A stretch of 25,076 bases of DNA from DATGKK01 sp035294725 (lineage in GTDB: Bacteria; Actinomycetota; Acidimicrobiia; Acidimicrobiales; Bog-793), in contig DATGKK010000051.1 in assembly GCA_035294725.1 (NCBI GenBank), positions 1-25,076 of the forward strand, read 5' to 3'. A model generated the notes under the pieces. The model was given only the letters and a program-made list of their open reading frames with translations, was not told where the DNA came from and ran no database searches. Numbering within the stretch: position 1 is the stretch's first letter; every line of letters begins with the position of its first letter. Below are positions 1 through 8,210 of the stretch, piece after piece. A program made the translations under genes and the position numbers.

Positions 1-252
1 GAGCGCGAGCACGAGCTCGACCCCGGCGGGATCCTTGAGGTCGACTCCGATCGACCGCTTCCCCCGCTGCAGCACGTCCCAGGCGCTTCCCATCTCGTCG
101 GGCCGGTCGGGGACCGTGGAGCCCCGCTCGACTCTCAGCACGTCGGCACCGAGGTCGGCGAGCACCATCCCTGCGAAGGGGCACGGGCCGATCCCGGCGA
201 GCTCCAGCACTCTCACGGAGCTGAGCGGTCCGGTGCGCGTGGTCTCAGGCAT
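1..252 (-). CDS. CaiB/BaiF family III CoA transferase (alpha-methylacyl-CoA racemase type), N-terminal part
   Basis: The minus strand from an ATG at 252 is open to the window edge and gives 84 residues; the 3' part lies outside the window. The translation holds the typical family III N-terminus: a short beta strand VRVLELAGIGPCPFAGM followed by LADLGADVLRVER and, near the end, RGKRSIGVDLKD. These proteins move CoA between carboxylic acids or epimerise 2-methylacyl-CoA esters in the cytoplasm. The GIGPCPFAGMVLADLGADV wording is closest to the racemase (Amacr/Mcr) branch, which I infer from family memory. The catalytic aspartate lies beyond the visible part, so substrate and activity cannot be judged. 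It is divergent from the galactokinase gene with 154 bp between the two starts. Confidence 0.88.
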   Translation of the reverse strand, partial: MPETTRTGPLSSVRVLELAGIGPCPFAGMVLADLGADVLRVERGSTVPDRPDEMGSAWDVLQRGKRSIGVDLKDPAGVELVLAL

Positions 253-406
253 GGCCGCATCTCAGCCCTCCCGCCGGGCCTGGCGCAAGGCGGGCGGAGC
301 CGGGGATTCCACCCTCGTCGAGACGAACAATGGGAGAATGGACCTGGCACCCTCCTGCTCGCCCCCATCAAGGAGCCGCCAGCAATGGATCCGTCGGCAG
401 CGTGAC

Positions 407-1468
407 ATGAGCGACGACACCGGGCGGACCCACGTCGTCGAGTCGTTCGCGCCAGGGCGCGTCAACCTCATCGGCGACCACACCGACTACACCGGGGGCT
501 ACGCGATGCCGATGGCCATACAGCTCGGCACCGAGGTCGTGTTCACCCCTGAGCCCGACTCTCCTCTCGTCGAGCTCAGCTCCACCTGCGACCCCGAGCT
601 GGCCCGGGTCCCGGTTCTCCTCCCCGAGGACTCCTTCGAGATCGCCATGCTCCTTCCGGAGTGGGCCCGCTACGTCGGCGGCGTCGTGGCAGCCCTGCAC
701 CTCGCGCATGGCGGGCGGGGAGAGGTCTCCTCGGACCTGCCCCTCGGGGCAGGTCTCAGCTCGAGCGCCTCGCTCCAGCTCGCGCTCTGCCTCGCCCTCG
801 CCGGCGGGCGCAACCCTGAGACCGGCGGCAGCCTCGCACGGCTCGCCCAGCAGGCGGAGCACCTTGCGAGCGGGGTCGAGACCGGGATCCTCGACCACCT
901 CGCCATCGCCTCGGCCGTGAGCGGCCACGCCATGCTCCTCGACTGCCGTTCCCAGACCATCACCCAGGTCCAGGTGCCTGAAGGGGCCGAGATCGTCGTC
1001 GTCCACTGCGGCGTGAGCCGGTCGGTCCGCACGAGCGCCTATGCCGAGCGCCAGTGCCAGTGCGCGGCCGTGCAAGCGGAGATCGGACCGCTCAGGGAGG
1101 CCACCGTCCAGGACGTGGACCGGGTGAGCAACCCCCTGCTGCGCAAGCGGGCGCGACATGTCGTGAGCGAGAACGCCCGCGTGCTCGCCTTCGCGAGCGC
1201 CCTCCAAGGAGGCGATCTCGCCGAGGCCGGCGCCCTGATGACCGACTCCCACCACAGTCTCGCCTGGGACTTCGAGGTCTCGGTCCCCGAGCTCGACCAG
1301 CTCGTCGCCTGGCTGTGTGCTCAGGACGCGGTCTTCGGCGCCCGCCTCACCGGGGCGGGCATGGGCGGTTGCGCCGTCGCCCTCGCCGAGCCCGGCGCAC
1401 TCGCACCCCGCCTCGCCGGCCGCCGGCACTGGGTCGTCCGGCCGAGCGCCGGCGCCTGCCTGCGCTGA
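407..1468 (+). CDS. galK: galactokinase (GHMP kinase superfamily)
   Basis: A 353-residue GHMP kinase that should phosphorylate galactose at C1 with ATP (Leloir pathway, cytoplasm). All three family motifs are visible: GRVNLIGDHTDYT at residues 18-29, the phosphate-binding PLGAGLSSSASL at 112-123, and LTGAGMGGCAVAL near 314-326. The probable catalytic aspartate is D163 in GILDHLA. Length is slightly below the usual 380 or so. The first motif reads GDHTDY where galactokinases nearly always have GEHTDY, so a related sugar could be the substrate. The frame is open far upstream, but that part lies antisense to the CoA transferase and reads as non-protein, so I chose the ATG at 407, 11 codons before the first motif-bearing strand. 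There is no clear Shine-Dalgarno; AGGAG at 371-375 is too far away. It converges on the PH-SHOCT gene with 19 bp between the stops. Confidence 0.8.
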   Translation: MSDDTGRTHVVESFAPGRVNLIGDHTDYTGGYAMPMAIQLGTEVVFTPEPDSPLVELSSTCDPELARVPVLLPEDSFEIAMLLPEWARYVGGVVAALHLAHGGRGEVSSDLPLGAGLSSSASLQLALCLALAGGRNPETGGSLARLAQQAEHLASGVETGILDHLAIASAVSGHAMLLDCRSQTITQVQVPEGAEIVVVHCGVSRSVRTSAYAERQCQCAAVQAEIGPLREATVQDVDRVSNPLLRKRARHVVSENARVLAFASALQGGDLAEAGALMTDSHHSLAWDFEVSVPELDQLVAWLCAQDAVFGARLTGAGMGGCAVALAEPGALAPRLAGRRHWVVRPSAGACLR

Positions 1469-1487
1469 CACCTTCTCGGCGCCGCCG

Positions 1488-2243
1488 CTACGAGAGGCCG
1501 AGCAGCTCCCGCCGCTTGCGGTCGAACTCCGCGTCGGTGATGACCCCGAGCTCGTGGAGCCGCTCGAGCTCACGGAGCTGATCGCCGAGGGCCCCGCCGG
1601 GCATCCCGCCGGAACCGGGCACGGCCACAGCCGAAGGTGGCGCCGGGGCGGGCGCGGCGCTTGCTGTCACCGTCGGCGCGCCGTAAGGCGGTGTGACCGG
1701 CTCGGGGGGTGGCGGCGGAGGCACGGCCGGCTGAGGAGGAACGAGGGACGATCTGGCAGGCGCCCGCCAGTCTCCGGAGATGAGCTGGTTCACGAGCGAC
1801 TGCATCTCGGCGGGGTGGCGCACGTCGGGAAAGGGCTCCTGACCGCTCGCCCCAGCCGACTCGATCGTGAGGCTGCCTGCGCCCACGAGCCGCTCGAACA
1901 GGGTCTGGTGGTAGGTGACGTCCTGCACCCTGTCGAGTGGGATCTCCCGGCCGGTGCGCCGGAGGAATCCCCACCTGTAGATGACGCGCCGCGTGGTGAT
2001 GACGAGCAACCGTGAGCGCCACACCGCCACCCGGGTCGCGAGCCAGCCGAGCGCGAGGACGCAGACGACCCCGAGGGCGTAGGCCACCCACCGGGGCGCG
2101 GAGGTCCACGCGACGAGGAGCGCCACCGAGCCCGCAACGGCGGCGAGCGCGAGCGAGATCGGCCGTGCGAGCACGGACCAGTTCGGGAGCGCCTCGACCA
2201 CGACCTCTTCGCCGGGGCTGAGGAGCTTGCGCGGGAACGGCAT
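1488..2243 (-). CDS. membrane-anchored bacterial PH-domain protein with C-terminal SHOCT motif
   Basis: A 251-residue protein starting MPFPRKLLSPGEE. Residues 1-20 match the start of YdbS/bPH2-type proteins (L-x-PGEEVVVEA). Two hydrophobic membrane segments follow at roughly 25-70. The bacterial PH domain (about 75-140) includes WRSRLLVITTRRVIYRWGFL and IPLDRVQDVTYHQTLFERLVGAGSLTIES. A proline/alanine-rich linker (PPPPPPEP) leads to a short C-terminal helix pair, LRELERLHELGVITDAEFDRKR, which is a textbook SHOCT motif. bPH2 proteins are membrane-associated and poorly characterised; SHOCT is thought to mediate oligomerisation. I chose the ATG at 2243 because residues upstream of it read as antisense to ddl. 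The gene lies 20 bp after the ddl stop, so it is probably the last gene of the murF-ddl operon. A specific role is not known. Confidence 0.85.
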   Translation of the reverse strand: MPFPRKLLSPGEEVVVEALPNWSVLARPISLALAAVAGSVALLVAWTSAPRWVAYALGVVCVLALGWLATRVAVWRSRLLVITTRRVIYRWGFLRRTGREIPLDRVQDVTYHQTLFERLVGAGSLTIESAGASGQEPFPDVRHPAEMQSLVNQLISGDWRAPARSSLVPPQPAVPPPPPPEPVTPPYGAPTVTASAAPAPAPPSAVAVPGSGGMPGGALGDQLRELERLHELGVITDAEFDRKRRELLGLS

Positions 2244-2263
2244 GAGCCGGGGCGGCCGAAGCC

Positions 2264-3478
2264 CTAGGCGAGCTTGCCCCCGATGGAGCCGGCGCCCCGC
2301 AGGACCGCTCCGTCGGCGCCGGCGGTCGAGAACGCCGCCGAAGGGCGGGCAATCGCCTCGCCGAGCAGCTCGAGCAGCAGGGCCGGGAACGGCGTCGGGG
2401 GGGCGATCCACAGGTGCCGCGAGAGCGAGCCGGGGATCGTGTTGATCTCGTTCACGTACAGAGCGTCCCCGTCGGAAAGGAAGTCGATCCGAGCCACACC
2501 TCGCACGCCGCAGAGCGCTCCCACCTCCGGCGCCACCGTGCGGATCTGCCGCTCGAGGTCCGCGCTGATGCGCGCCGGCAGCTCACGTGGTGCCGTCACC
2601 ATCCCCTCGCTCCCCTGGTACTTGTCGGCATAGTCGAGGATCTCGGCTCCCGGCCGGGTGCGCAGGGGCTTCTCCACCGCGGAGAGCTGCACCTCGGGCC
2701 ACATCCGGATCGCGACCTGGAGGTCATAGAGCTCAGGCTGGTAGGGCTCGAGCACGGCACCTCGTTTCAGGTGCGGGTTCGCCTTGAGGCGCGCCCGGGC
2801 CGATGCGAAGTCGGCGACGACGTCGATCCCGATCGAGGAGCCGCCGAAGCGCGGCTTCACGATGTACGGACCGGGAAAGCTCGGCGCCTGGGCGCCGTCG
2901 TAGAGGGGCATCCGCGGAAGCATCTGCAGCCAGGCCGAGGCCATGAGCGCCGAGAAGGCGAGCTTGTCCATGCCGATGAGGGCGCCTGCCAGGGTGGGCC
3001 CGGTGTAGGGAATCCCGCACAGGTCGAGCATGCCCTGGAGGGTGCCGTCCTCTCCCGGTCCCCCGTGGCAGCAGATGATGGCGGCGTCGAGCTCGAGCGG
3101 CTCGTCCTTCGCGGACCCGAAGCGGCCACCGCGACGAGCCGAGAAACCGGAGCCGGCGCCCACCGCGAGCCGTAACGGCGTCGAGCTCGGCGGCGGTCCG
3201 TTCAGGAAGTCCGCGGCCTCGAGGCCGTTCGGCGTCTCGTACCACTCCCCGTTCTTGGTCCAGTAGATCGGGTGGATCTCACCGATGCTCGGAGCGCCGC
3301 GCAGCCCGCGGGCCGCCTGCAGGCCCGTGAGGATCGACACGTCATGCTCTGGCGAGGGCCCTCCAAAGATGACCGCGACGCGGGCCGGAGCGCCTCCGGC
3401 TCGTAGGCCAATAGCGCCGGTGATCCCGAGTGCCCCTCTGTCGTCATATGAAAGGCCACGAATTGTTCGGCGGCTCAT
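2264..3478 (-). CDS. ddl: D-alanine--D-alanine ligase
   Basis: A 404-residue ATP-grasp enzyme that joins two D-alanines with ATP, providing the dipeptide that MurF (the gene just upstream) attaches to the muramyl tripeptide. Visible marks are VAVIFGGPSPEHDVSIL (about 34-50), HGGPGEDGTLQGMLDLCGIPYTGP, GMDKLAFS, the ATP-grasp strand YIVKPRFGGSSIGIDVV, and the metal-binding end RIDFLSDGDALYVNEINTIPGSL. The N-terminus is about 30 residues longer than in most Ddl proteins. No ATG, GTG or TTG lies in frame between the ATG at 3478 and the first conserved strand, so this start is forced. A TAGAGT hexamer lies 9 nt before the ATG and no Shine-Dalgarno is seen, which suggests a leaderless transcript besides read-through from murF, 66 bp upstream. 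Confidence 0.93.
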   Translation of the reverse strand: MSRRTIRGLSYDDRGALGITGAIGLRAGGAPARVAVIFGGPSPEHDVSILTGLQAARGLRGAPSIGEIHPIYWTKNGEWYETPNGLEAADFLNGPPPSSTPLRLAVGAGSGFSARRGGRFGSAKDEPLELDAAIICCHGGPGEDGTLQGMLDLCGIPYTGPTLAGALIGMDKLAFSALMASAWLQMLPRMPLYDGAQAPSFPGPYIVKPRFGGSSIGIDVVADFASARARLKANPHLKRGAVLEPYQPELYDLQVAIRMWPEVQLSAVEKPLRTRPGAEILDYADKYQGSEGMVTAPRELPARISADLERQIRTVAPEVGALCGVRGVARIDFLSDGDALYVNEINTIPGSLSRHLWIAPPTPFPALLLELLGEAIARPSAAFSTAGADGAVLRGAGSIGGKLA

Positions 3479-3487
3479 GGCGCGCTC

Positions 3488-3493
3488 ACTCTA
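3488..3493 (-). promoter_or_regulatory. candidate -10 box for a leaderless ddl transcript
   Basis: On the minus strand this reads TAGAGT, fitting TANNNT, and ends 9 nt before the ddl ATG. Transcription would start at or next to the start codon. No good -35 is visible at the expected distance. Confidence 0.3.
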
Positions 3494-3544
3494 GTGCTCG
3501 ACAACGACGATCACGGGGTACTGTCGGCACTCCACGCCTCCCGC

Positions 3545-5107
3545 TTAAGGAAAGTGGTCCGGCAGGTCGTTCTCGTACAGGACGGCGTCTCCGGGCCCGA
3601 GGTTCGTCCTCACCCAGTCGAGCGCCTGGTCGAACCGGTCGACCGTTGTCACCACAGCGCCGCCGGGCGCTCGGGCCACCCCCTCGAGCAGCGCGCGCCG
3701 GTTCGTCCTCGCCACGATCACAAGATGGTCGGCCACCCGGGCGGCCGTCTCGCCGAGCTGTGCGTTCTCCCGGTGCTGGAGCGGGCCGAGCTCGACCATG
3801 CCCGGGGTGACGACCACGCGCCGGCCCGCCGGTGCGACCTCGGGGTCCGACTTGAGCCGTGCGAGGCCGATACGTGCTCCGGTCGGGTTCGAGTTGAACG
3901 TGTCGTCGTAGACGACGTAGCCGCCGTCGGCCATGTAGCGCTGGAGCCGGTTCGGCGGGAGCGGGAGGTTGGCGAGTCGGGCGAGGATCTGGTCAGGTGC
4001 GACGCCGAGCTCGAGCGCCACGGCGGCGGCGCAGGCGGCGTTGCTGAGCGAGGTCGGCATCTCCGGCGCCGGCACGAAGGCCGCTCCGACGCGGCGACCC
4101 TCGATCCTGAGCTCGAGGCCCTCGTCGGCCCCGATGACGGCGACGTCGGCGACCTCGTTCGACCCTGAGGCCTCGATCACCTTCTTGCCCGCCGCGCGCA
4201 GCACCGGCGCGAGCCCGCGGAGCCGCTCGTCGTCCACGTTCAACACGACGGTGCGGGCCGTCTCGGTGATCTCCGCCTTGGCGGCGAGGGTGCGGTCGAG
4301 GGAGCGGAACCGCTGCAGGTGGGCGGGACCGATCGCCGTCATGACGGAGATCTCCGGGCGCACCCACTTGCACATGGCCGCGATCTCCCCTGGGCCGTAG
4401 GTCCCCATCTCGGCGACGAGCACCTCGGTCCCCGGGCCGAGGTGCTCGTTCACGGTGCGAGCGAGCCCGGCACGGTTGTTGAAGCTGCGCGGGCTCGGCA
4501 GCACCGTGAAGAAGGGAGCGGCGAGGTGGGCGATGTAGCCCTTCACGGTGGTCTTGCCGTAGGAGCCCGTCACCGCGACGACAAGAGGCCTCACCCGCTC
4601 GAGCCTGGCCCGCGCCCTCGCGACGTAGCGGCGGGCGACCGCCTCCTCGACCGGATGGGTGAGCACGAGCGCCAGGTCGACCCCGAGGGGCGAGGCGATG
4701 GCGGTGGCAGCCGCGGCCGCAGCCGCTCCCGCGAGCCCGCCAGCGAGGGCGCCGATGCCGATCGCGACCGCCTCGACGACCACGCTCGCCACGGCGAGGG
4801 TCGTGAGGCGCCGCGTCCAGGCGAGCCGCCCCGTGCGGCCGCGCAGGCCGAGCCCGATCGGACCGGCCATCGCAACGGCGGCGGCCACGAACGCGGCTGG
4901 CGCCCACCACGCTGCGGCCACCGCCGCTGCCACCGCGGCCGTACCGAGGGCGGCATTGGGCAACGAGCTCGCCCACCACCTCCACGCAAAGCGGGTCGGC
5001 TCGCCGAGGACGTAGTGCTCCCGCTGTGCCACCCGCAGCCAGCGCACCGTGGCGAGCACGATGCCGGCGACGGCGAGAGCAAGGGCAGCCGCGTCGGCCG
5101 CACTCAC
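3545..5107 (-). CDS. murF: MurF-type Mur ligase (UDP-MurNAc-tripeptide--D-Ala-D-Ala ligase) with membrane-spanning N-terminus
   Basis: A 520-residue protein with a GTG start. The first 170 residues or so are hydrophobic, with four or more likely membrane segments (for example about 5-25, 52-90, 103-140). The Mur ligase core follows: P-loop GSYGKTT at 181-187, SFNNRAGLARTVNEHL, VAEMGTYGPGEI, GPAHLQRF with an AKAEI region, and YDDTFNSNPTGARIGL in the C-terminal domain, a MurF signature. It should add D-Ala-D-Ala to the UDP-MurNAc-tripeptide. Standard MurF is about 450 residues and soluble, so the membrane N-terminus is an addition; I believe similar forms occur in some actinobacteria. The GTG start at 5107 shares four bases (GTGA) with the stop of the hydrolase gene upstream, which implies translational coupling, and ddl follows 66 bp downstream. 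The context with ddl supports MurF over other Mur ligases. Confidence 0.85.
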   Translation of the reverse strand: MSAADAAALALAVAGIVLATVRWLRVAQREHYVLGEPTRFAWRWWASSLPNAALGTAAVAAAVAAAWWAPAAFVAAAVAMAGPIGLGLRGRTGRLAWTRRLTTLAVASVVVEAVAIGIGALAGGLAGAAAAAAATAIASPLGVDLALVLTHPVEEAVARRYVARARARLERVRPLVVAVTGSYGKTTVKGYIAHLAAPFFTVLPSPRSFNNRAGLARTVNEHLGPGTEVLVAEMGTYGPGEIAAMCKWVRPEISVMTAIGPAHLQRFRSLDRTLAAKAEITETARTVVLNVDDERLRGLAPVLRAAGKKVIEASGSNEVADVAVIGADEGLELRIEGRRVGAAFVPAPEMPTSLSNAACAAAVALELGVAPDQILARLANLPLPPNRLQRYMADGGYVVYDDTFNSNPTGARIGLARLKSDPEVAPAGRRVVVTPGMVELGPLQHRENAQLGETAARVADHLVIVARTNRRALLEGVARAPGGAVVTTVDRFDQALDWVRTNLGPGDAVLYENDLPDHFP

Positions 5108-5973
5108 GGGCCGGCGACCCGTTCGATCGCGGCGCGAAGATGCCCAGGCACTGCGCACGGCGTCATGTGGCCCACTCCCTCGACAACGACGAGGTTCGCC
5201 GGCCCTCCGGCCGCCGCCGCGATCTGCTCGGCGACGGCGGGAGGCGACGCCGTGTCGAGAGCTCCCCACACGAGTTCGAGCGGGCAGGCGAGCGCCTGCA
5301 GCGACGAGACATAGGACCCGTCACGCTCCTCGGCCACGGACTTCACGAGGATCTCCCGCATGACCCCGCTCGCGGCGCGGTAGTCCGCCGAGCCGTAGCG
5401 CCGGCGAAGCCGCTCGAGTCGCTCCTCGCCGACGAGGCCGCGCCGCGCGAGTCCCCGGACGAGTCGGTAGCCGAGAGGGGGACGGGGCGGTCGGGAGGTG
5501 CCGTTCCGGCTGAACAGCGGCGCACCCGTGAGCACGAGCCCACTGACGCGGCCCGGATGCTGCGCAGCGAGGTGGACGGCGACCCGGCCGCCGAAGGAGT
5601 GCCCGACGAGCACGACCGGCCCGGCCACGGCGTCGAGCAGCGGTGCGAGAGCGGACGCGTACTCCGCCGTCGACCAGGCCCGGTCGGGCTCCGGCGTTCC
5701 CCCGAAGCCGGGGAGATCGAGCCCGATCGCCGGCAACGGGCTCTCGGGGAGCTCAAGGTCCGCGGGCGAGCGGCCGGGCGACCCCGCCCCGGCCTCGGCC
5801 GGGCGGGCCGTGACGCTGTTTGCGGCGAAGGCGCCCGCCCCGCCGAGCACGAGGTCGAAGTCGTGGTGGTCGCGGGCCCAGCCGTGCAAGGCGATGACCT
5901 TCGGGGCTCCGCTGCCGTAGACCTCGCCGAACAGCCGGCCGTCGTCGAACGACGTCAGCACGGCGAGCACCAT
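5104..5973 (-). CDS. alpha/beta-fold hydrolase
   Basis: A 289-residue alpha/beta hydrolase. It shows the oxyanion motif HGWARDHHDF (from residue 30), LDLPGFGGTPEPD (about 85-97), the nucleophile elbow VLVGHSFGGRVAVHLA with Ser126, and a C-terminal GVGHMTP with the catalytic histidine. The acid is probably the aspartate of WGALDTASP. Between HGW and DLPGFG there is an extra stretch of about 34 residues (about 45-78), rich in Gly, Ala, Ser and Pro, that ordinary family members lack. The start is the ATG at 5973, preceded by GAGGAACAGT on the minus strand, a fair ribosome binding site. The stop overlaps the murF start by four bases, so both are one transcription and translation unit. The substrate is unknown; the link to peptidoglycan genes suggests an envelope-related ester or amide, which is inference. 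Confidence 0.87.
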   Translation of the reverse strand: MVLAVLTSFDDGRLFGEVYGSGAPKVIALHGWARDHHDFDLVLGGAGAFAANSVTARPAEAGAGSPGRSPADLELPESPLPAIGLDLPGFGGTPEPDRAWSTAEYASALAPLLDAVAGPVVLVGHSFGGRVAVHLAAQHPGRVSGLVLTGAPLFSRNGTSRPPRPPLGYRLVRGLARRGLVGEERLERLRRRYGSADYRAASGVMREILVKSVAEERDGSYVSSLQALACPLELVWGALDTASPPAVAEQIAAAAGGPANLVVVEGVGHMTPCAVPGHLRAAIERVAGP

Positions 5974-6138
5974 ACTGTTCCTCACCACCGAGCAGAACTG
6001 AGTCCCGCCGTGTGGGTGGCACCGGGTGGTCTTGGCCACCGGGTGGACGGGGAGCATCCGTTCGGTCGATTGGGTCGTGCGCCGCCCGTGCGGTTGCCCT
6101 TCGGCCCGGCGCGTCCCGGTGTCCCTTGTTCGCCGCTC

Positions 6139-6169
6139 GGACAGGATTTCTGGTGTCACCAACCTGTCC
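6139..6169. repeat. nested palindrome in the hydrolase/helicase divergent region
   Basis: GGACAGG (6139-6145) and CCTGTCC (6163-6169) form a 7-bp inverted repeat. Inside lies a second, perfect palindrome TGGTGTCACCA (6151-6161). It sits between divergent genes, about 60 bp before the helicase start, so an operator is possible. No known regulator consensus is recognised; it does not resemble the actinobacterial LexA box. Confidence 0.35.
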
Positions 6170-6215
6170 TGGAGCGGTCGACCACTCACATCCCTGTTCT
6201 GGCACAGCCACCGGT

Positions 6216-6221
6216 TACGGT
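6216..6221 (+). promoter_or_regulatory. candidate -10 box for a leaderless helicase transcript
   Basis: TACGGT ends 8 nt before the helicase GTG start, and no Shine-Dalgarno lies in between, as expected for leaderless initiation. No convincing -35 is seen. Confidence 0.35.
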
Positions 6222-6229
6222 GCAGCGCG

Positions 6230-8056
6230 GTGATCCTCTCCCGCTCGACCCCCCGCCTCGAGGAGCTGCTCGCCGGCTGCGACGCCGAGCAGGCCGAGGC
6301 GATCAGGACACCGGCGGCGCCGCTGTGCGTGCTTGCCGGAGCGGGGTCCGGCAAGACCCGGGTTCTCACGAGACGCATCGCCCGGCGGGTCCTCGACGGA
6401 TCCGCCTCGGCCCCGCACGTGCTCGCCCTCACCTTCACCCGCAAAGCGGCCTCAGAGCTGCGGGGTCGCCTCGCGGGGCTCGGGCTCCCCGAGCCGGTCA
6501 CCGCCGGCACGTTCCACGCCGTCGCGCTCTCCGAGCTGCGCCGGCTCGCTGCGGAGCGCTCCGAGCCTGCTCCGGTCGTGGTCGCCTCAAAAGCTCGGCT
6601 CATCCAGAGCGCGCTCGCCTCCGCGCCTCGCCGCTTACCGGTGGCCGGCTCTCCCGAGCGGGTCCACGAGGTGGCAGCAGAGATCGAGTGGGCGAAGTCC
6701 CGGCTCGTCACGCCCGCCGCCTACCCAGCAGCGGTCGTCGAGGCCCGGCGTGCGACGTCGCTGCCCGCTGAGGTGGTCGCCGAGCTGTTCCAGTGCTACG
6801 AGCTCGAGCGCCGACGGCGGCGCGTGCTCGACTTCGAGGACCTGCTCACGACCTGCACCGCCGAGCTCGCCTGCGATCCGGCGTTCGCGGCGTCGGCTCG
6901 CTGGCGCTGGCGCCACCTGTTCGTCGACGAGTACCAGGACGTCAACCCCGCCCAGCTCGCCCTGCTCACGGCCTGGTGCGGGGGACGCGACGACCTCTGC
7001 CTCGTCGGCGATCCCGACCAGGCGATCTACGGCTGGAACGGCTCGGACCCCGAGGCCATCCTCAATGTCGAGCGGGACTTCCCCGGCGTGAGCGTGCTCA
7101 GATTGCGCACGAACTACCGCTCGACGAGCGAGGTCCTCTCCGTCGCCGCCTCCGTGCTCGGAGCAGCGCCGGCGCCCGCGGGCGGCCCCGTCCCGGGCGG
7201 GCCGGTGCCGACGGTGCGGGCGTTCGAGTCGGACTCGGCGGAGGCCGCCGGCGTGGCCGACGCCGTCCGCCGCGCCCACCGCCCTGGCAGGCTCTGGGCC
7301 CAGATCGCGGTCCTCGCCCGCACCAACGCGCAGCTGCCGCTGCTTCGTTCGGCGCTCGAGCGGGCGCTCGTACCATGCCAGGTCGTCGGCGACGGGGGGT
7401 TCCTCCGCCGCCCTCATCTCGCCCCGGCGCTCTCGGCCCTCGAAAAGGCTGCGACCGGCTCTGCGCTGAGCGCCCTCGCCGAGGACCTGCGCGTGGCGGC
7501 AGCCGAGCTCGGGGCGGCGGCTACCTCCCCCACCGGAGCCCTCGAGAGCTCTGGCGCCGGGCAGGAGGCCGCCGACCTCCTCGAGCTCGCCCGGATGGTG
7601 GAGGAGTACGTCGCCACCGACCAGGTCGCGACCGGTGCCGGCTGGCGTGCCTACCTCGAGGCGGATGCTCGCCACGCCGGAGCCGGCCGGGGACAGGACG
7701 CGGTCCAGCTGATGACGTTCCACCGCGCGAAGGGACTCGAGTGGCCCGTCGTGTTCGTCACCGGCCTCGAGGACGGGTTCGTGCCCATCGCTCACGCCCG
7801 TAGCTCCGCCGCCATGGCGGAGGAGCGGCGGCTGCTCTACGTTGCCTGCACTCGGGCCGAGGAGGAGCTCCATTGCACGTGGGCGCGCGAGCGGCGCTTC
7901 GGCGACCGAGCCGTCGTGCGGGAGGCCTCTCCCTTCCTCGAGGGCGTCGAGGCGGTGCGCCGGCGCCTCGCCGAGCGCTCCGCCAGCTCGCTCCCCGCCG
8001 CGAAGGCCGCCCTCGCCGAGATCCGCCGCCGGCTCAATTCGGGTATCGAAGGCTGA
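6230..8056 (+). CDS. UvrD/PcrA-like superfamily 1A DNA helicase
   Basis: A 608-residue ATP-dependent 3'-5' DNA helicase of the UvrD/Rep/PcrA type. Motifs in order: an early Gln (CDAEQAEAI), Walker A GAGSGKT at 37-43, LALTFTRKAASELRGR (motif Ia), GTFHAVALSEL, Walker B DEYQD at 233-237, GDPDQAIYGWNG from 260 (motif III), LRTNYRSTSEV (motif IV), MTFHRAKGLEWPVVFV around 495-510 (motif V) and YVACTRAEEEL from 537 (motif VI). It is about 100 residues shorter than typical PcrA/UvrD and ends soon after motif VI, so the C-terminal extension is reduced; it may belong to the UvrD2-like branch. The frame is open upstream to 6026, but I prefer the GTG at 6230, which sits just before the first conserved residues and 8 nt after a TACGGT box. 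A likely role is DNA repair or replication restart. Confidence 0.93.
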   Translation: MILSRSTPRLEELLAGCDAEQAEAIRTPAAPLCVLAGAGSGKTRVLTRRIARRVLDGSASAPHVLALTFTRKAASELRGRLAGLGLPEPVTAGTFHAVALSELRRLAAERSEPAPVVVASKARLIQSALASAPRRLPVAGSPERVHEVAAEIEWAKSRLVTPAAYPAAVVEARRATSLPAEVVAELFQCYELERRRRRVLDFEDLLTTCTAELACDPAFAASARWRWRHLFVDEYQDVNPAQLALLTAWCGGRDDLCLVGDPDQAIYGWNGSDPEAILNVERDFPGVSVLRLRTNYRSTSEVLSVAASVLGAAPAPAGGPVPGGPVPTVRAFESDSAEAAGVADAVRRAHRPGRLWAQIAVLARTNAQLPLLRSALERALVPCQVVGDGGFLRRPHLAPALSALEKAATGSALSALAEDLRVAAAELGAAATSPTGALESSGAGQEAADLLELARMVEEYVATDQVATGAGWRAYLEADARHAGAGRGQDAVQLMTFHRAKGLEWPVVFVTGLEDGFVPIAHARSSAAMAEERRLLYVACTRAEEELHCTWARERRFGDRAVVREASPFLEGVEAVRRRLAERSASSLPAAKAALAEIRRRLNSGIEG

Positions 8057-8062
8057 TCTGGC

Positions 8063-8075
8063 CCCAGACCCTGGG
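8063..8075 (+). terminator. weak hairpin after the helicase gene
   Basis: CCCAG-ACC-CTGGG forms a 5-bp stem 6 bp after the helicase stop, and CTGA/TCAG outside it could extend the fold. There is no T-run, so it is a doubtful terminator. Confidence 0.25.
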
Positions 8076-8210
8076 AGTCAGCGATACGATTGCGCGCGCA
8101 GTGTGACGCAACGGTCCCCCTGCGTGGCAAAGGCGGCAGCGCCGAGGGAGTGCGGCGATGGCGTGGAGCGGTCAAGATATCGTGCTGGCCGTTGCGAGGA
8201 AGGGGAGCGC

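Noticed and set aside
35..406. Upstream extension of the galactokinase frame (about 124 codons)
   Set aside because: It runs antisense to the clear CoA transferase N-terminus and its translation is Ser/Arg/Pro-rich without motifs.
5026..6771. Long plus-strand frame across the hydrolase and helicase start
   Set aside because: It is antisense to the hydrolase, Arg/Pro/Gly-rich and has no family features; long open frames arise by chance in such GC-rich DNA.
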